From the NCBI GenBank assembly GCA_017695015.1, contig JADIMD010000103.1:1-32697 (forward strand): 32,697 bases of DNA, written 5' to 3'. Below the pieces are notes generated by a model. It searched no databases. It worked only from the letters and a program-made list of their open reading frames with translations, and was not told the origin of the DNA. The translations under genes were made by a program, and so were the position numbers. Below are positions 26,146 to 32,697 of the stretch, piece after piece. Every line of letters starts with the position of its first letter. Position 1 is the first letter of the stretch. Origin of the DNA: Candidatus Cryptobacteroides faecigallinarum. Lineage in GTDB: Bacteria; Bacteroidota; Bacteroidia; Bacteroidales; UBA932.

Positions 26146-26922
26146 ATGGAAATATTCTACTCAAAAGATATCGAAGGAAATGTGTGCAGGCTCGATCCTG
26201 ACGAATCGGCACACTGCATCAAAGTACTCAGGCACCGCAAAGGGGACATGATCTCCGTCATCGACGGGAAAGGAAGTCTTATGGAATGCCGCATAGTCTC
26301 CGACTCGCCCAAAGGGGCAGAAGCGGAAATCGTCAAGGTCACTAATGATTGGGGGACACACCCTTACAGACTTCATATGGCAGTCTGTCCCACAAAAAAC
26401 AACGACCGCTACGAATGGTTTGCAGAAAAAGCCTGCGAAATCGGTGTAGACTCCATTTTTCCCGTCATAGGAGAACATTCCGAAAGGAAAATCTTCAAGA
26501 CAGCAAGGACGGCGAAAATCCTGGTGTCAGCCGCAAAACAGTCGTTGAAAGGTAGAGTGCCGGACATCCATGAGCCCGTGTCTGTCAAAGACTTCATCCT
26601 TAGCACAGCTGCCAACGCCACTGGAGGACCGCTTAAACTCATCGCCTATTGCTTTGAAGACCAGTCACATCCGCGGATGTCGATAAAGGAGGCCCTGCAC
26701 GGAATAGAGAGGATGGCAGCCGGCACGGACCATGACGGCAAATCTTCCAGCCTGCCCGAAATCTACATAATGATAGGTCCTGAAGGAGACTTCTCACATG
26801 AAGAAGCCTTGCTCGCCATCGGACACGGCTTCATCCCCGTCCATCTCGGAGCATCACGGCTCCGCACGGAAACCGCAGCTGTCACTGCCGTCGAAGCCGT
26901 ATATTTCCATTATATGGAATAA
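26146..26922 (+). CDS. rsmE: 16S rRNA (uracil-1498-N3)-methyltransferase
   Basis: Methylates U1498 of 16S rRNA in the assembled small subunit, using SAM. The ATG at 26146 is chosen over an in-frame TTG 18 nt upstream because the TTG lies inside the -7 box. The 258-residue protein has the N-terminal PUA-like part (HCIKVLRHRKGD) and the SPOUT trefoil-knot domain. The latter shows IMIGPEGDFSHEEA and HLGASRLRTETAAVTAV, the SAM-binding knot. It is slightly longer than usual because of a polar insertion (AAGTDHDGKSSSLPE) just before the knot. The gene stop lies 3 nt from the stop of the convergent tsaC. Confidence 0.96.
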   Translation: MEIFYSKDIEGNVCRLDPDESAHCIKVLRHRKGDMISVIDGKGSLMECRIVSDSPKGAEAEIVKVTNDWGTHPYRLHMAVCPTKNNDRYEWFAEKACEIGVDSIFPVIGEHSERKIFKTARTAKILVSAAKQSLKGRVPDIHEPVSVKDFILSTAANATGGPLKLIAYCFEDQSHPRMSIKEALHGIERMAAGTDHDGKSSSLPEIYIMIGPEGDFSHEEALLAIGHGFIPVHLGASRLRTETAAVTAVEAVYFHYME

Positions 26923-26925
26923 GCT

Positions 26926-27510
26926 CTATTTGCGGATAATGTCGATTGTCCCGTCCAGACCTACCTTTATTATAGAAGAAGCAGATCCAGTGGAATTTCT
27001 TTCCAGCGAAGGGTCCACGATGAAATCTACCGCATCCTTTATCTGCTGCGGAATGTCCGCAAATTTTCTCGGGGTAGGTTCTCCTGAAATGTTAGCCGAT
27101 GTGGAGACGATCGGCCGTCCAAAACGGTGTACAAGATCCCTGCAGAAATCCACTACCGGAATCCTGATGCCGACACTCCCGTCCTGTGCGACCGTATTGT
27201 GGGCCAGCCCCCTGCATTCCTGACCTGTCAGAGCCCCGGGATAAATTATCGTCATCGGCTTGTCATTCACTTCCACGAGCTGTATTGCCATGTCGGGAAT
27301 CTCACGGATATATCTTGCCACCATGTCGAGATCGCTGGCAAGCAGCACTAAAGACTTGCTGTCGGAGCGTTTCTTTATCTCATATATCCTTGCCACGGCC
27401 TCCGGATTGGTGGCATCGCATCCAAGCCCCCATACGGTATCAGTCGGATAAAGGATGACACCTCCATTGCGGAGGACTTCCAATGCTTCTGAAAAACTGT
27501 TCTTCTCCAT
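26926..27510 (-). CDS. tsaC: Threonylcarbamoyl-AMP synthase (Sua5/YciO/YrdC family)
   Basis: Makes threonylcarbamoyl-AMP from threonine, bicarbonate and ATP, the first step of the universal t6A37 modification of tRNAs reading ANN codons. The 194-residue protein is the short single-domain form without the Sua5 C-terminal domain. Family blocks are GGVILYPTDTVWGLGCDA, IYEIKKRSDSKSL, MTIIYPG, GSVGIRIP and PIVSTSANISGEP. It is the last gene of a minus-strand cluster and begins 17 nt after the EEP hydrolase gene. Confidence 0.95.
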   Translation of the reverse strand: MEKNSFSEALEVLRNGGVILYPTDTVWGLGCDATNPEAVARIYEIKKRSDSKSLVLLASDLDMVARYIREIPDMAIQLVEVNDKPMTIIYPGALTGQECRGLAHNTVAQDGSVGIRIPVVDFCRDLVHRFGRPIVSTSANISGEPTPRKFADIPQQIKDAVDFIVDPSLERNSTGSASSIIKVGLDGTIDIIRK

Positions 27511-27527
27511 ATGTTATGATTTTACTG

Positions 27528-28667
27528 TCAATTCTGCTCTTCCACAGACACTTCTGCTACTACCGGATAATGGTCGGAATACGGCTTGTGCGGAGTCCTG
27601 TGAGACAATGCCTCGAACTGATGCGGCAAAAGGACATAGTCTATCCTCAGCAAAGGCCAAAGGAAAGAAAATGTCGAGCCGAACCATTCGCCTGCCTTCC
27701 TGAAACTGTCATCCCTGCCTTTGGACAGTCTGTAATAGGTATACGACATCGGAGAATCGTTGAAATCTCCGCACACGAAAGCCGGCACCGGACTTTTGGA
27801 AATATTCTCCATCACCTGGTTGACCTGCCTCGGTCTTCTGGTTATCCCCCTGCGCATCTTGTGCTCGGTCTCTTTCAACGCATCCCTGGCCTGCCTCCTG
27901 ACAGACCTGAGAATTCCGGACATCGAGATATTATAGCTCTCGAAGTGGCAGTTGTAGACCCTGAAAGGCCGTCCTCCTGCCGAATAATCGGTATATATGG
28001 CCAGATTGGCACTGTCCTCGAACTTTACCACGCCCTTGTCCCTTGCCTTCATCCTGCTGAAAGTCACATTGCCGTAATAGCCGTATCTGCCTTTGAACAG
28101 GTAATATTCTGGTCTGTACCCCTTGCCGATTCCCTTGGCAAAAGACTGCACTTCCTTGAGATCCGACGCATAGAACTCCTGCAGGCAGATGATGTCGGCA
28201 TCCTGCGAGGCAAGGAACCTGCGTACCGAGTCGGCGCATGCCTTTCTTCCTCCAGTCACCTTCTTCTTGTCAGGCTGCATGAACCTGCCGACATTGTATG
28301 TCACAATCCTGACCGCAGACTCTTCATCCGATGGGATGGACGGCCTTGAGGATGAGGGAAACTGGAAATAAGCCCCGATGAAAAATATCGACGGCAGCAG
28401 TGCGATGACAGGGATAACGAATGATTTCGACCTGCGTTTCAGAGCCCAGGCGAACAAAATCAGATTGACTATGAAAAGAGGTATGAAAAGCAATCCGAAA
28501 ATGGTGAAGAACCATGCCTTGGCAGGGTCCGCCACAACGGAAAGGAACGACAGAAGCAGCAAGGCTGCGGCACATGACATCATCACCCTCGCAGAAATGC
28601 CCGTAAAGGTGATTTTCTTTTTCAGTTTAGCCGTTTTCCGCGCTGTCCTCCGTCTATTTTTCCGCAT
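27528..28667 (-). CDS. Membrane-anchored endonuclease/exonuclease/phosphatase (EEP) family protein
   Basis: A 379-residue protein with a strongly basic N-terminus, three predicted membrane helices (about 26-46, 52-74 and 82-102) and a large EEP hydrolase domain. The domain most likely faces the periplasm. Active-site residues are N125 (VTYNVGRF), E164 (ICLQEFYA), H241 (YNCHFES), D301 and N303 (CGDFNDSP), D343 (RIDYVL), and D365 with H366 (YSDHYPVV), so the Mg2+ phosphodiesterase/nuclease centre looks intact. The family includes nucleases, inositol-phosphate phosphatases and sphingomyelinases, and the substrate cannot be told from the sequence. Its ATG lies one base after the rhomboid stop (TGATATG), implying coupling. 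Confidence 0.9.
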   Translation of the reverse strand: MRKNRRRTARKTAKLKKKITFTGISARVMMSCAAALLLLSFLSVVADPAKAWFFTIFGLLFIPLFIVNLILFAWALKRRSKSFVIPVIALLPSIFFIGAYFQFPSSSRPSIPSDEESAVRIVTYNVGRFMQPDKKKVTGGRKACADSVRRFLASQDADIICLQEFYASDLKEVQSFAKGIGKGYRPEYYLFKGRYGYYGNVTFSRMKARDKGVVKFEDSANLAIYTDYSAGGRPFRVYNCHFESYNISMSGILRSVRRQARDALKETEHKMRRGITRRPRQVNQVMENISKSPVPAFVCGDFNDSPMSYTYYRLSKGRDDSFRKAGEWFGSTFSFLWPLLRIDYVLLPHQFEALSHRTPHKPYSDHYPVVAEVSVEEQN

Positions 28668-28668
28668 A

Positions 28669-29364
28669 TCAGTCGTAGCTCTGATAGAGCCTGTTCTTGC
28701 GTTTCCAGTAAAGAATCAGCAGCCAGCCGAAAAGCATGCCTCCAAGATGTGCGAAATGCGCTACACTGCCGCCTGTCCCCGTCAGTCCGGTAAGCAGTTC
28801 GATAGCAGCGAATATAAGCACGAACCATTTGGCTTTCAATGCCACAGGAGGGAATATCAAAGCGAGCACCGCATCAGGGAAAAGCATTCCGTATCCGAGA
28901 AGGAGTCCGTATATCGCACCTGAAGCGCCCACGGTCGGGATGTGCATCATCGTGCCCAGCCCTGCCGCCGCTGCCTGATTACCGGCCGCAAGCTGCGACA
29001 TGTAATGCTGGACTTCAATCCACTGCACTCCGGTGTGCAATGCCGCTGCACCAAGGCCTGTGACAAAATAGAAAAGCAGATATTTCTTCGGCCCCCATAC
29101 CCTCTCCAGCACGCTTCCGAAAATAAACAGGGTGTACATGTTGAAGAAAATATGCCAGAATCCCCCGTGCATGAACATATGCGTAACTATCTGCCATGGC
29201 TTGAACAACGGGGATGCCGGATAGAACAAGGCAAAATTCCTTATCATGAAATCCTCGTTGAGCATGGTCATGACAAACACCAGCACATTTATTATGATGA
29301 GGCTCTTGGTCACAGGAGGCCATGAACTCAAAAAGCCTCCCCTTTGATTATAGCTGTAATTCAT
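28669..29364 (-). CDS. Rhomboid family intramembrane serine protease
   Basis: Cuts membrane proteins within or near their transmembrane helices. The ATG at 29364 gives 231 residues and lies 10 nt after the mutL stop. A longer in-frame version would overlap mutL and begin with unrelated residues. About six transmembrane helices are present. The catalytic pair is S148 (GASGAIYGLL) and H206 (HFAHLGGML). N75 in HIFFNMYTLF supplies the oxyanion site, and VWGPKKYLLFY is the usual loop segment. Rhomboid genes downstream of mutL recur in Bacteroidota as far as I recall; only one copy is present here. Confidence 0.93.
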   Translation of the reverse strand: MNYSYNQRGGFLSSWPPVTKSLIIINVLVFVMTMLNEDFMIRNFALFYPASPLFKPWQIVTHMFMHGGFWHIFFNMYTLFIFGSVLERVWGPKKYLLFYFVTGLGAAALHTGVQWIEVQHYMSQLAAGNQAAAAGLGTMMHIPTVGASGAIYGLLLGYGMLFPDAVLALIFPPVALKAKWFVLIFAAIELLTGLTGTGGSVAHFAHLGGMLFGWLLILYWKRKNRLYQSYD

Positions 29365-29374
29365 TCCTTTAATG

Positions 29375-31225
29375 TCAGTTAAATTTCTTGTCCATCTCTT
29401 CTGTCGTGAGAATTGCCATTGTCCTGTGCCCTGAACTTGTGAATTCGGCATTCTCACAGGCGAACAGCGTGTCTATCAATCTCTGTGCCTCCACCGTGGA
29501 TGTCACAGGATCATCCTCTGAAGCGCCTATTTTAGCGAATTTCTCTGCCATGGACGATGCCATTATTTCAGGCAGATCTGAATGCCCGTCAGAAAGGACA
29601 AGCAGGATGTCAGAGATGACAGTCCTGACTTTCCCCTCCTCTACGGAATAGCCTTCAGGGACTCCGTTTACGACTACAGTATCCTTGCCGAAAGGGCTGA
29701 TGTCGAACCCTACTGAAGAAAGCAGGGCCGAATGCTCCTCGAAAAGAGGCATGTTTTCCGCGCCCACATACACGGACACCGGGAAAAGCGCAGTCTGGGT
29801 AATGTGGGAATTGGCCGATATGGCTTTAAGGAAGCGTTCATACAGGATTCTTTCCTTCGCCCGTCTGATATTCACGGCAAGTATTCCTGACTTCACCTCG
29901 GTCAATATGTATTTCCCCTGCATTATGATGACGGATTTGGACGGCATCGTCCTGTCCTCGAACAGTTTCCCGTAATTGTCACTTTTGTCCACCATTCCGG
30001 AATATGACACTCCGCCTCCGCGCATCCCGCCTGAAGACACCGGGGACGGAGCACTGTCATGTCCGATAGAATTCTGAAAATGCTGAGGCTCGGAAGGGAA
30101 TCCGTCATCGTTGAATGGATTGTATCCGGGATCGAATGAGATCGCAGGCTCTGCAGCCGGGCGGTACTCTTCGAAATTCTTGCCTATCACCGGGATATCC
30201 GGCACTCCCTCCCTGTCGAAATCTATGCTGTCCCCGAAAGAATTCTTCCCGAGAGTCTCCCTTATGCATGCATAAATGATCTGGAATATCACGCTGTCGT
30301 CCTCGAACTTCACTTCTGTCTTTCTCGGACTGATATTGACATCTACGGAATGGGGATCAACTTCCAGATATATGAAATACGACGGGGTCACCCCTTCCGG
30401 AATCAGGTTCTCATATCCCTTCATGACAGCCTTGTGCAGATACTGGCTTCTGAAATACCTTCCGTTCACGAAGAAATACTGGTTCCCGAGGCTCTTTTTC
30501 GCCTGGTCCGGCCGGCCGATATATCCTGTCAGCTTCACGACCGAGGTCTCTGCGCTGATGTCCACCACTTCCCCTGCCACACCTGAGCCGAGCAGATCCT
30601 GTATCCTGTATTTCAACGACATGGCAGCTTTGAGCACATAAATGTCCTTGCCGTTGTGGGTCAGGGAGAACGCGACATCAGGTCTCGTCAGGGCAACATG
30701 GTTGAATTCGGAAATGATATGCTTCAGCTCGACATTCGGAGACTTGATGAACTTCCTCCTTGCCGGCACATTACAGAACAGATTCCTTACCGCGAAATTC
30801 GACCCCTTGGGTGCAGCCACCATTTCCGTGGAACGGTGTACAGAATCGGCGAAACAGACCTCACAGCCCACTTCGTCCTCCTCTCTCCTGGTCTTCAGAG
30901 TCACTTCCGACACGGCCGCTATCGCCGCAAGAGCCTCTCCCCTGAAGCCGAAAGTATGTATGTCCATCAGATCTTCAGCCGTAGCGATCTTGGATGTCGC
31001 GTGCCTTTCGAAGCATAGCACAGCCTCATCCGGCGACATCCCGCAGCCATTATCAATGACCTGTATAAGCGTCCGTCCCGAATCTGAAATAACCACCGCT
31101 ATGTTGTCTGCCCCGGCGTCCACTGCATTTTCCATCAGTTCCTTGACCACCGACGCAGGCCTCTCCACTACCTCGCCTGCTGCTATTACATTGGCAATGC
31201 TTGAGGGCAATATCCTTATATCCAT
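29375..31225 (-). CDS. mutL: DNA mismatch repair protein MutL
   Basis: ATPase that links MutS mismatch recognition to strand removal. The ATG at 31225 gives 616 residues and starts with the standard MDIRILPSSIANVIAAGEVV. The GHKL ATPase motifs are intact: E29 and N33 (KELMENAVDAG), DNGCGM (58-63), RHATSKI and GFRGEAL. PHSVDVNISPRKTEVKF closes the N-terminal half. A linker of about 100 residues is followed by the dimerisation domain. In that domain the metal-binding endonuclease motif, usually DQHAA-x2-E-R-x2-YE, reads VNIRRAKERILYE (451-463): Asp, Gln and His are replaced while E458 and R459 remain. Nicking activity is therefore doubtful. It starts 10 nt after the small membrane protein gene. 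Confidence 0.96.
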   Translation of the reverse strand: MDIRILPSSIANVIAAGEVVERPASVVKELMENAVDAGADNIAVVISDSGRTLIQVIDNGCGMSPDEAVLCFERHATSKIATAEDLMDIHTFGFRGEALAAIAAVSEVTLKTRREEDEVGCEVCFADSVHRSTEMVAAPKGSNFAVRNLFCNVPARRKFIKSPNVELKHIISEFNHVALTRPDVAFSLTHNGKDIYVLKAAMSLKYRIQDLLGSGVAGEVVDISAETSVVKLTGYIGRPDQAKKSLGNQYFFVNGRYFRSQYLHKAVMKGYENLIPEGVTPSYFIYLEVDPHSVDVNISPRKTEVKFEDDSVIFQIIYACIRETLGKNSFGDSIDFDREGVPDIPVIGKNFEEYRPAAEPAISFDPGYNPFNDDGFPSEPQHFQNSIGHDSAPSPVSSGGMRGGGVSYSGMVDKSDNYGKLFEDRTMPSKSVIIMQGKYILTEVKSGILAVNIRRAKERILYERFLKAISANSHITQTALFPVSVYVGAENMPLFEEHSALLSSVGFDISPFGKDTVVVNGVPEGYSVEEGKVRTVISDILLVLSDGHSDLPEIMASSMAEKFAKIGASEDDPVTSTVEAQRLIDTLFACENAEFTSSGHRTMAILTTEEMDKKFN

Positions 31226-31235
31226 CGTCCCGAAA

Positions 31236-31526
31236 TCAAAGCAGGGCAAAATATTTCGCCACCATAATCAGGACGACAAAAAACAGGACAAGCCCCACCA
31301 TCCCTATTATCTTCTGGGCCTTGCCTACAGCGCGGGTCTTCTGGTATCTGCCGTTGCGCAGACTTCCCTTGATATAGCTCCCGGGGACATAAGTGTCCTT
31401 TTTCATGGAGCCGTCAACATGTCCGAACTTTTCTTTCAGGGCTTCCTTCTCCTCGTCATAATAACGGGGCCTGTAATTGAACACCCTGTGCTCCGGAGTG
31501 CCGAAGAAACCGAAATTGAATCCCAT
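31236..31526 (-). CDS. Small membrane protein of unknown function preceding mutL
   Basis: A 96-residue protein I cannot assign. It has an N-terminal aromatic and charged region (GFNFGFFGTPEHRVFNYRPR, then a Glu/Lys-rich helix), a basic segment (KGSLRNGRYQKTR) and a single C-terminal transmembrane helix (about 73-93). It looks like a tail-anchored protein with its bulk in the cytosol. A TAAATTTG -7 box lies 28 nt before the ATG, and mutL follows after 10 nt. It is thus the first gene of the mutL-rhomboid-EEP-tsaC cluster. The promoter, the spacing and the coherent topology support it as a real gene. Confidence 0.8.
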   Translation of the reverse strand: MGFNFGFFGTPEHRVFNYRPRYYDEEKEALKEKFGHVDGSMKKDTYVPGSYIKGSLRNGRYQKTRAVGKAQKIIGMVGLVLFFVVLIMVAKYFALL

Positions 31527-31554
31527 AACACGATCTGTTTATAATGTCAATCTG

Positions 31555-31562
31555 CAAATTTA
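31555..31562 (-). promoter_or_regulatory. Putative -7 box (TAAATTTG) for the mutL cluster
   Basis: The minus strand reads TAAATTTG, an exact TAnnTTTG match, 28 nt upstream of the first ATG. No clear -33 is seen. On the other strand TAATTTTA (31575-31582), one base off the consensus, lies 28 nt before ispF and may be its -7 box. Confidence 0.5.
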
Positions 31563-31610
31563 CTAAATTTTGCCTAATTTTACGGGTTGAGACAAGAAGG
31601 AATAAACAAT

Positions 31611-32090
31611 ATGGAAAGTATAAGAATCGGAAACGGCTATGATGTACATGCCCTTGCAGCAGGGCTGCCACTGTATCTCGGAGGTGTAAGGATAGAAAGT
31701 CCTGTGGGATGTATCGCACATTCCGACGGAGATGTCGCAATACATGCCTTGTGCGATGCCCTTCTGGGGGCCCTGGCTTTAGGTGACATCGGCAAGCATT
31801 TCCCGGACAGTTCCGAGGAATTCAAGGGCATCGACAGCAAGATTCTGCTGCGCAGGACCATGGAACTGGTCAGGAAGGAAGGCTATAAGGTCGGGAATGC
31901 CGACATTACCATCGCAATGCAGGCTCCGAAACTCGCTCCGTACATCATGCAGATGAGGGAGACCCTGGCAGAAATCATGGAGGTGACTGCCAGTCAGGTG
32001 TCAGTCAAGGCAACTACCACGGAAAAGCTCGGGTTCGTGGGCCGTGGTGAAGGCTGCGAGGTCTATGCCGTAGTCCTCGTCCAGCGTTGA
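31611..32090 (+). CDS. ispF: 2-C-methyl-D-erythritol 2,4-cyclodiphosphate synthase
   Basis: Cyclises CDP-methylerythritol 2-phosphate to MEcPP in the MEP pathway of isoprenoid synthesis. The ATG at 31611 gives the standard 159 residues; an in-frame TTG 24 nt upstream is not needed. The Zn2+ ligands sit in GYDVHAL (Asp, His) and AHSDGDVAIHALCDA (His). GDIGKHFPD, the NADITIAMQAPKLAPYI segment and the closing VKATTTEKLGFVGRGEG complete the family pattern. It is divergent from the mutL cluster. A weak AT-rich hairpin and two tRNA genes follow. Confidence 0.97.
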   Translation: MESIRIGNGYDVHALAAGLPLYLGGVRIESPVGCIAHSDGDVAIHALCDALLGALALGDIGKHFPDSSEEFKGIDSKILLRRTMELVRKEGYKVGNADITIAMQAPKLAPYIMQMRETLAEIMEVTASQVSVKATTTEKLGFVGRGEGCEVYAVVLVQR

Positions 32091-32125
32091 ATCCGAGGTA
32101 TATATTGCCCGTTTTCACGATTTTG

Positions 32126-32140
32126 TTGAGATTTTCTCAA
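32126..32140 (+). repeat. Short AT-rich hairpin after ispF
   Basis: TTGAGA-TTT-TCTCAA forms a perfect 6-bp stem 36 nt after the ispF stop, followed by GATTTATTTG. It could be a weak terminator, but the T-tract overlaps the -33 of the tRNA promoter. Confidence 0.35.
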
Positions 32141-32146
32141 GATTTA

Positions 32147-32177
32147 TTTGCATTTTGACAAAACATTAGTACATTTG
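32147..32177 (+). promoter_or_regulatory. Bacteroides-type promoter of the tRNA pair
   Basis: TTTG (32147-32150), 19 nt, then TACATTTG (32170-32177) is an exact match to the consensus. The transcript should start near 32184, 24 nt before tRNA-Gln. Confidence 0.8.
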
Positions 32178-32207
32178 CAGTCCCAAATTCAAGAGGGATT
32201 GAAATAT

Positions 32208-32278
32208 TGAGATATGGTGTAATGGTAGCACTACAGATTCTGGCTCTGTCAGTGAGGGTTCGAGTCCTTCTATCTCAA
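32208..32278 (+). tRNA. tRNA-Gln (anticodon CTG)
   Basis: A complete cloverleaf: acceptor TGAGATA/TATCTCA, a D-arm with AATGGTA, anticodon stem ACAGA/TCTGT (32233-32237/32245-32249) with loop TTCTGGC and anticodon CTG at 32240-32242, and a T-arm with the loop TTCGAGT. The discriminator is A32278. CCA is not encoded. It reads CAG codons. Confidence 0.93.
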
Positions 32279-32329
32279 CAAATCCAGACAGCACCGTCAT
32301 CACGGCGGGAAGTCTAACGACAACTCGAT

Positions 32330-32403
32330 GGCGGGTTAGCTCAGCTGGTTAGAGCGCATGATTCATAATCATGAGGTCCGCAGTTCAATCCTGCGACCCG
32401 CTA
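32330..32403 (+). tRNA. tRNA-Met (anticodon CAT)
   Basis: Acceptor GGCGGGT pairs with ACCCGCT (one G-T pair at the end). The D-arm is GCTCAGCTGGTTAGAGC. The anticodon stem CATGA/TCATG encloses TTCATAA with CAT at 32364-32366. The T-loop is TTCAATC, the discriminator is A32403, and CCA is not encoded. It lacks the GGG/CCC initiator pattern in the anticodon stem. Elongator Met is the best call; a lysidine-modified tRNA-Ile cannot be fully excluded by eye. Confidence 0.88.
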
Positions 32404-32413
32404 CAAGAAAACG

Positions 32414-32442
32414 ACACTGCAGAAAAATCTGCGGTGTTTTTT
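32414..32442 (+). terminator. Rho-independent terminator of the tRNA transcript
   Basis: ACACTGCAGA (32414-32423) pairs with TCTGCGGTGT (32428-32437; one G-T pair) across a 4-nt loop, followed by TTTTT. It lies 10 nt after tRNA-Met. Confidence 0.88.
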
Positions 32443-32602
32443 GTTGCCTGCAGGGACGAAGTCCATCCGTATAGGGCTGGAGACCATGAGAGCTGGCTCT
32501 CAATGGGATACACCCCGTTTTCTTGGGTAACAAGCACCTGCGGAGCAAGTCAGGATTAGAAGGAGGCAGGTAATGGTGCAAAAAGTAGTTGGTAATTAGC
32601 GA
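32443..32602. other. Non-coding stretch with several small inverted repeats
   Basis: No convincing gene is seen. Short hairpins include GGAC-GAA-GTCC (near 32454-32464) and TGAGAG-CTGG-CTCTCA (32487-32502), flanked by an additional CCA/TGG. An AGGAGG at 32561-32566 stands 6 nt before an ATG, but that frame closes after eight codons. Its function is unknown. Confidence 0.4.
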
Positions 32603-32697
32603 TTATTTTGCGCTTGATTTGTTGATATTTTCTCTGAAAAAGAGATACCACTTGATAAAGTTCTTGTGATGTTCTAGAGATAGTCCGCGGTGCAATC
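32603..32697 (-). CDS. Possible 3' end of a gene entering from the right edge
   Basis: On the minus strand two frames are open to the window edge. One ends at 32603 with 30 visible residues (ending FFRENINKSSAK, rich in aromatics and His). The other ends at 32556 with 46 visible residues (ending QLLFAPLPASF). The segment is AT-richer than the genes to its left. I cannot decide which frame, if either, is coding, and I recognise no family. Confidence 0.25.
   Translation of the reverse strand, partial: LHRGLSLEHHKNFIKWYLFFRENINKSSAK

Noticed and set aside
32369..32581. 70-codon minus-strand frame overlapping tRNA-Met and its terminator
   Set aside because: Its N-terminal half is in an unlikely composition and its end reads the complement of the tRNA T-arm and acceptor, a common false gene call next to tRNAs.
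32573..32599. AGGAGG followed by an eight-codon frame (MVQKVVGN) as a leader peptide
   Set aside because: Shine-Dalgarno use is weak in this phylum, the frame is too short to assess, and no downstream plus-strand gene is visible to be controlled by it.

Overview
The window is chromosomal DNA from a member of the Bacteroidota, most likely order Bacteroidales. Three things support this. The TonB-dependent receptor carries an N-terminal CarboxypepD_reg-like domain. Complex I is encoded as nuoA-B-CD-H-I-J-K-L-M-N, with nuoC and nuoD fused and nuoEFG absent. Many genes are preceded by the Bacteroides-type -7 box TAnnTTTG instead of a Shine-Dalgarno sequence. Most of the sequence is dense, ordinary core genome. 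I see no CRISPR array, phage or complete insertion sequence. The genus cannot be fixed by eye.

Left part (1-6300). A 5' fragment of guaB (minus strand) is divergent from a three-gene plus-strand operon: a TonB-dependent receptor, a right-handed beta-helix lipoprotein and a purple-acid-phosphatase-like lipoprotein phosphoesterase. The operon ends in a strong terminator. It looks like an outer-membrane scavenging system for a phosphorylated compound; the substrate is unknown. Its upstream region holds 11-bp-periodic repeats resembling a PhoB site. This is the least ordinary system in the window.

Middle (6311-18936). A long minus-strand operon starts with a small secreted protein (18936), which has a consensus promoter, runs through the ten nuo genes of an EFG-less complex I, and ends with a 4-alpha-glucanotransferase (malQ). 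The malQ GTG start overlaps the nuoN stop codon. The MalQ has one starch-binding module where the family in this phylum usually has two.

Right-middle (19012-26146). A YhcC-like radical SAM gene is divergent from an NlpC/P60 lipoprotein gene. Next come a small conserved-looking helical protein, a bidirectional terminator, galE divergent from the PBP4-type dacB, radA downstream of a YfcE-like phosphodiesterase, and rsmE on the plus strand.

Right (26926-32697). A compact minus-strand cluster reads small membrane protein, mutL, rhomboid protease, membrane-anchored EEP hydrolase and tsaC. Divergent from it is ispF, followed by tRNA-Gln(CTG) and tRNA-Met(CAT) with a consensus promoter and a terminator. 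Beyond the tRNAs the sequence becomes AT-richer and has only short open frames reaching the window edge, possibly the start of an accessory segment.
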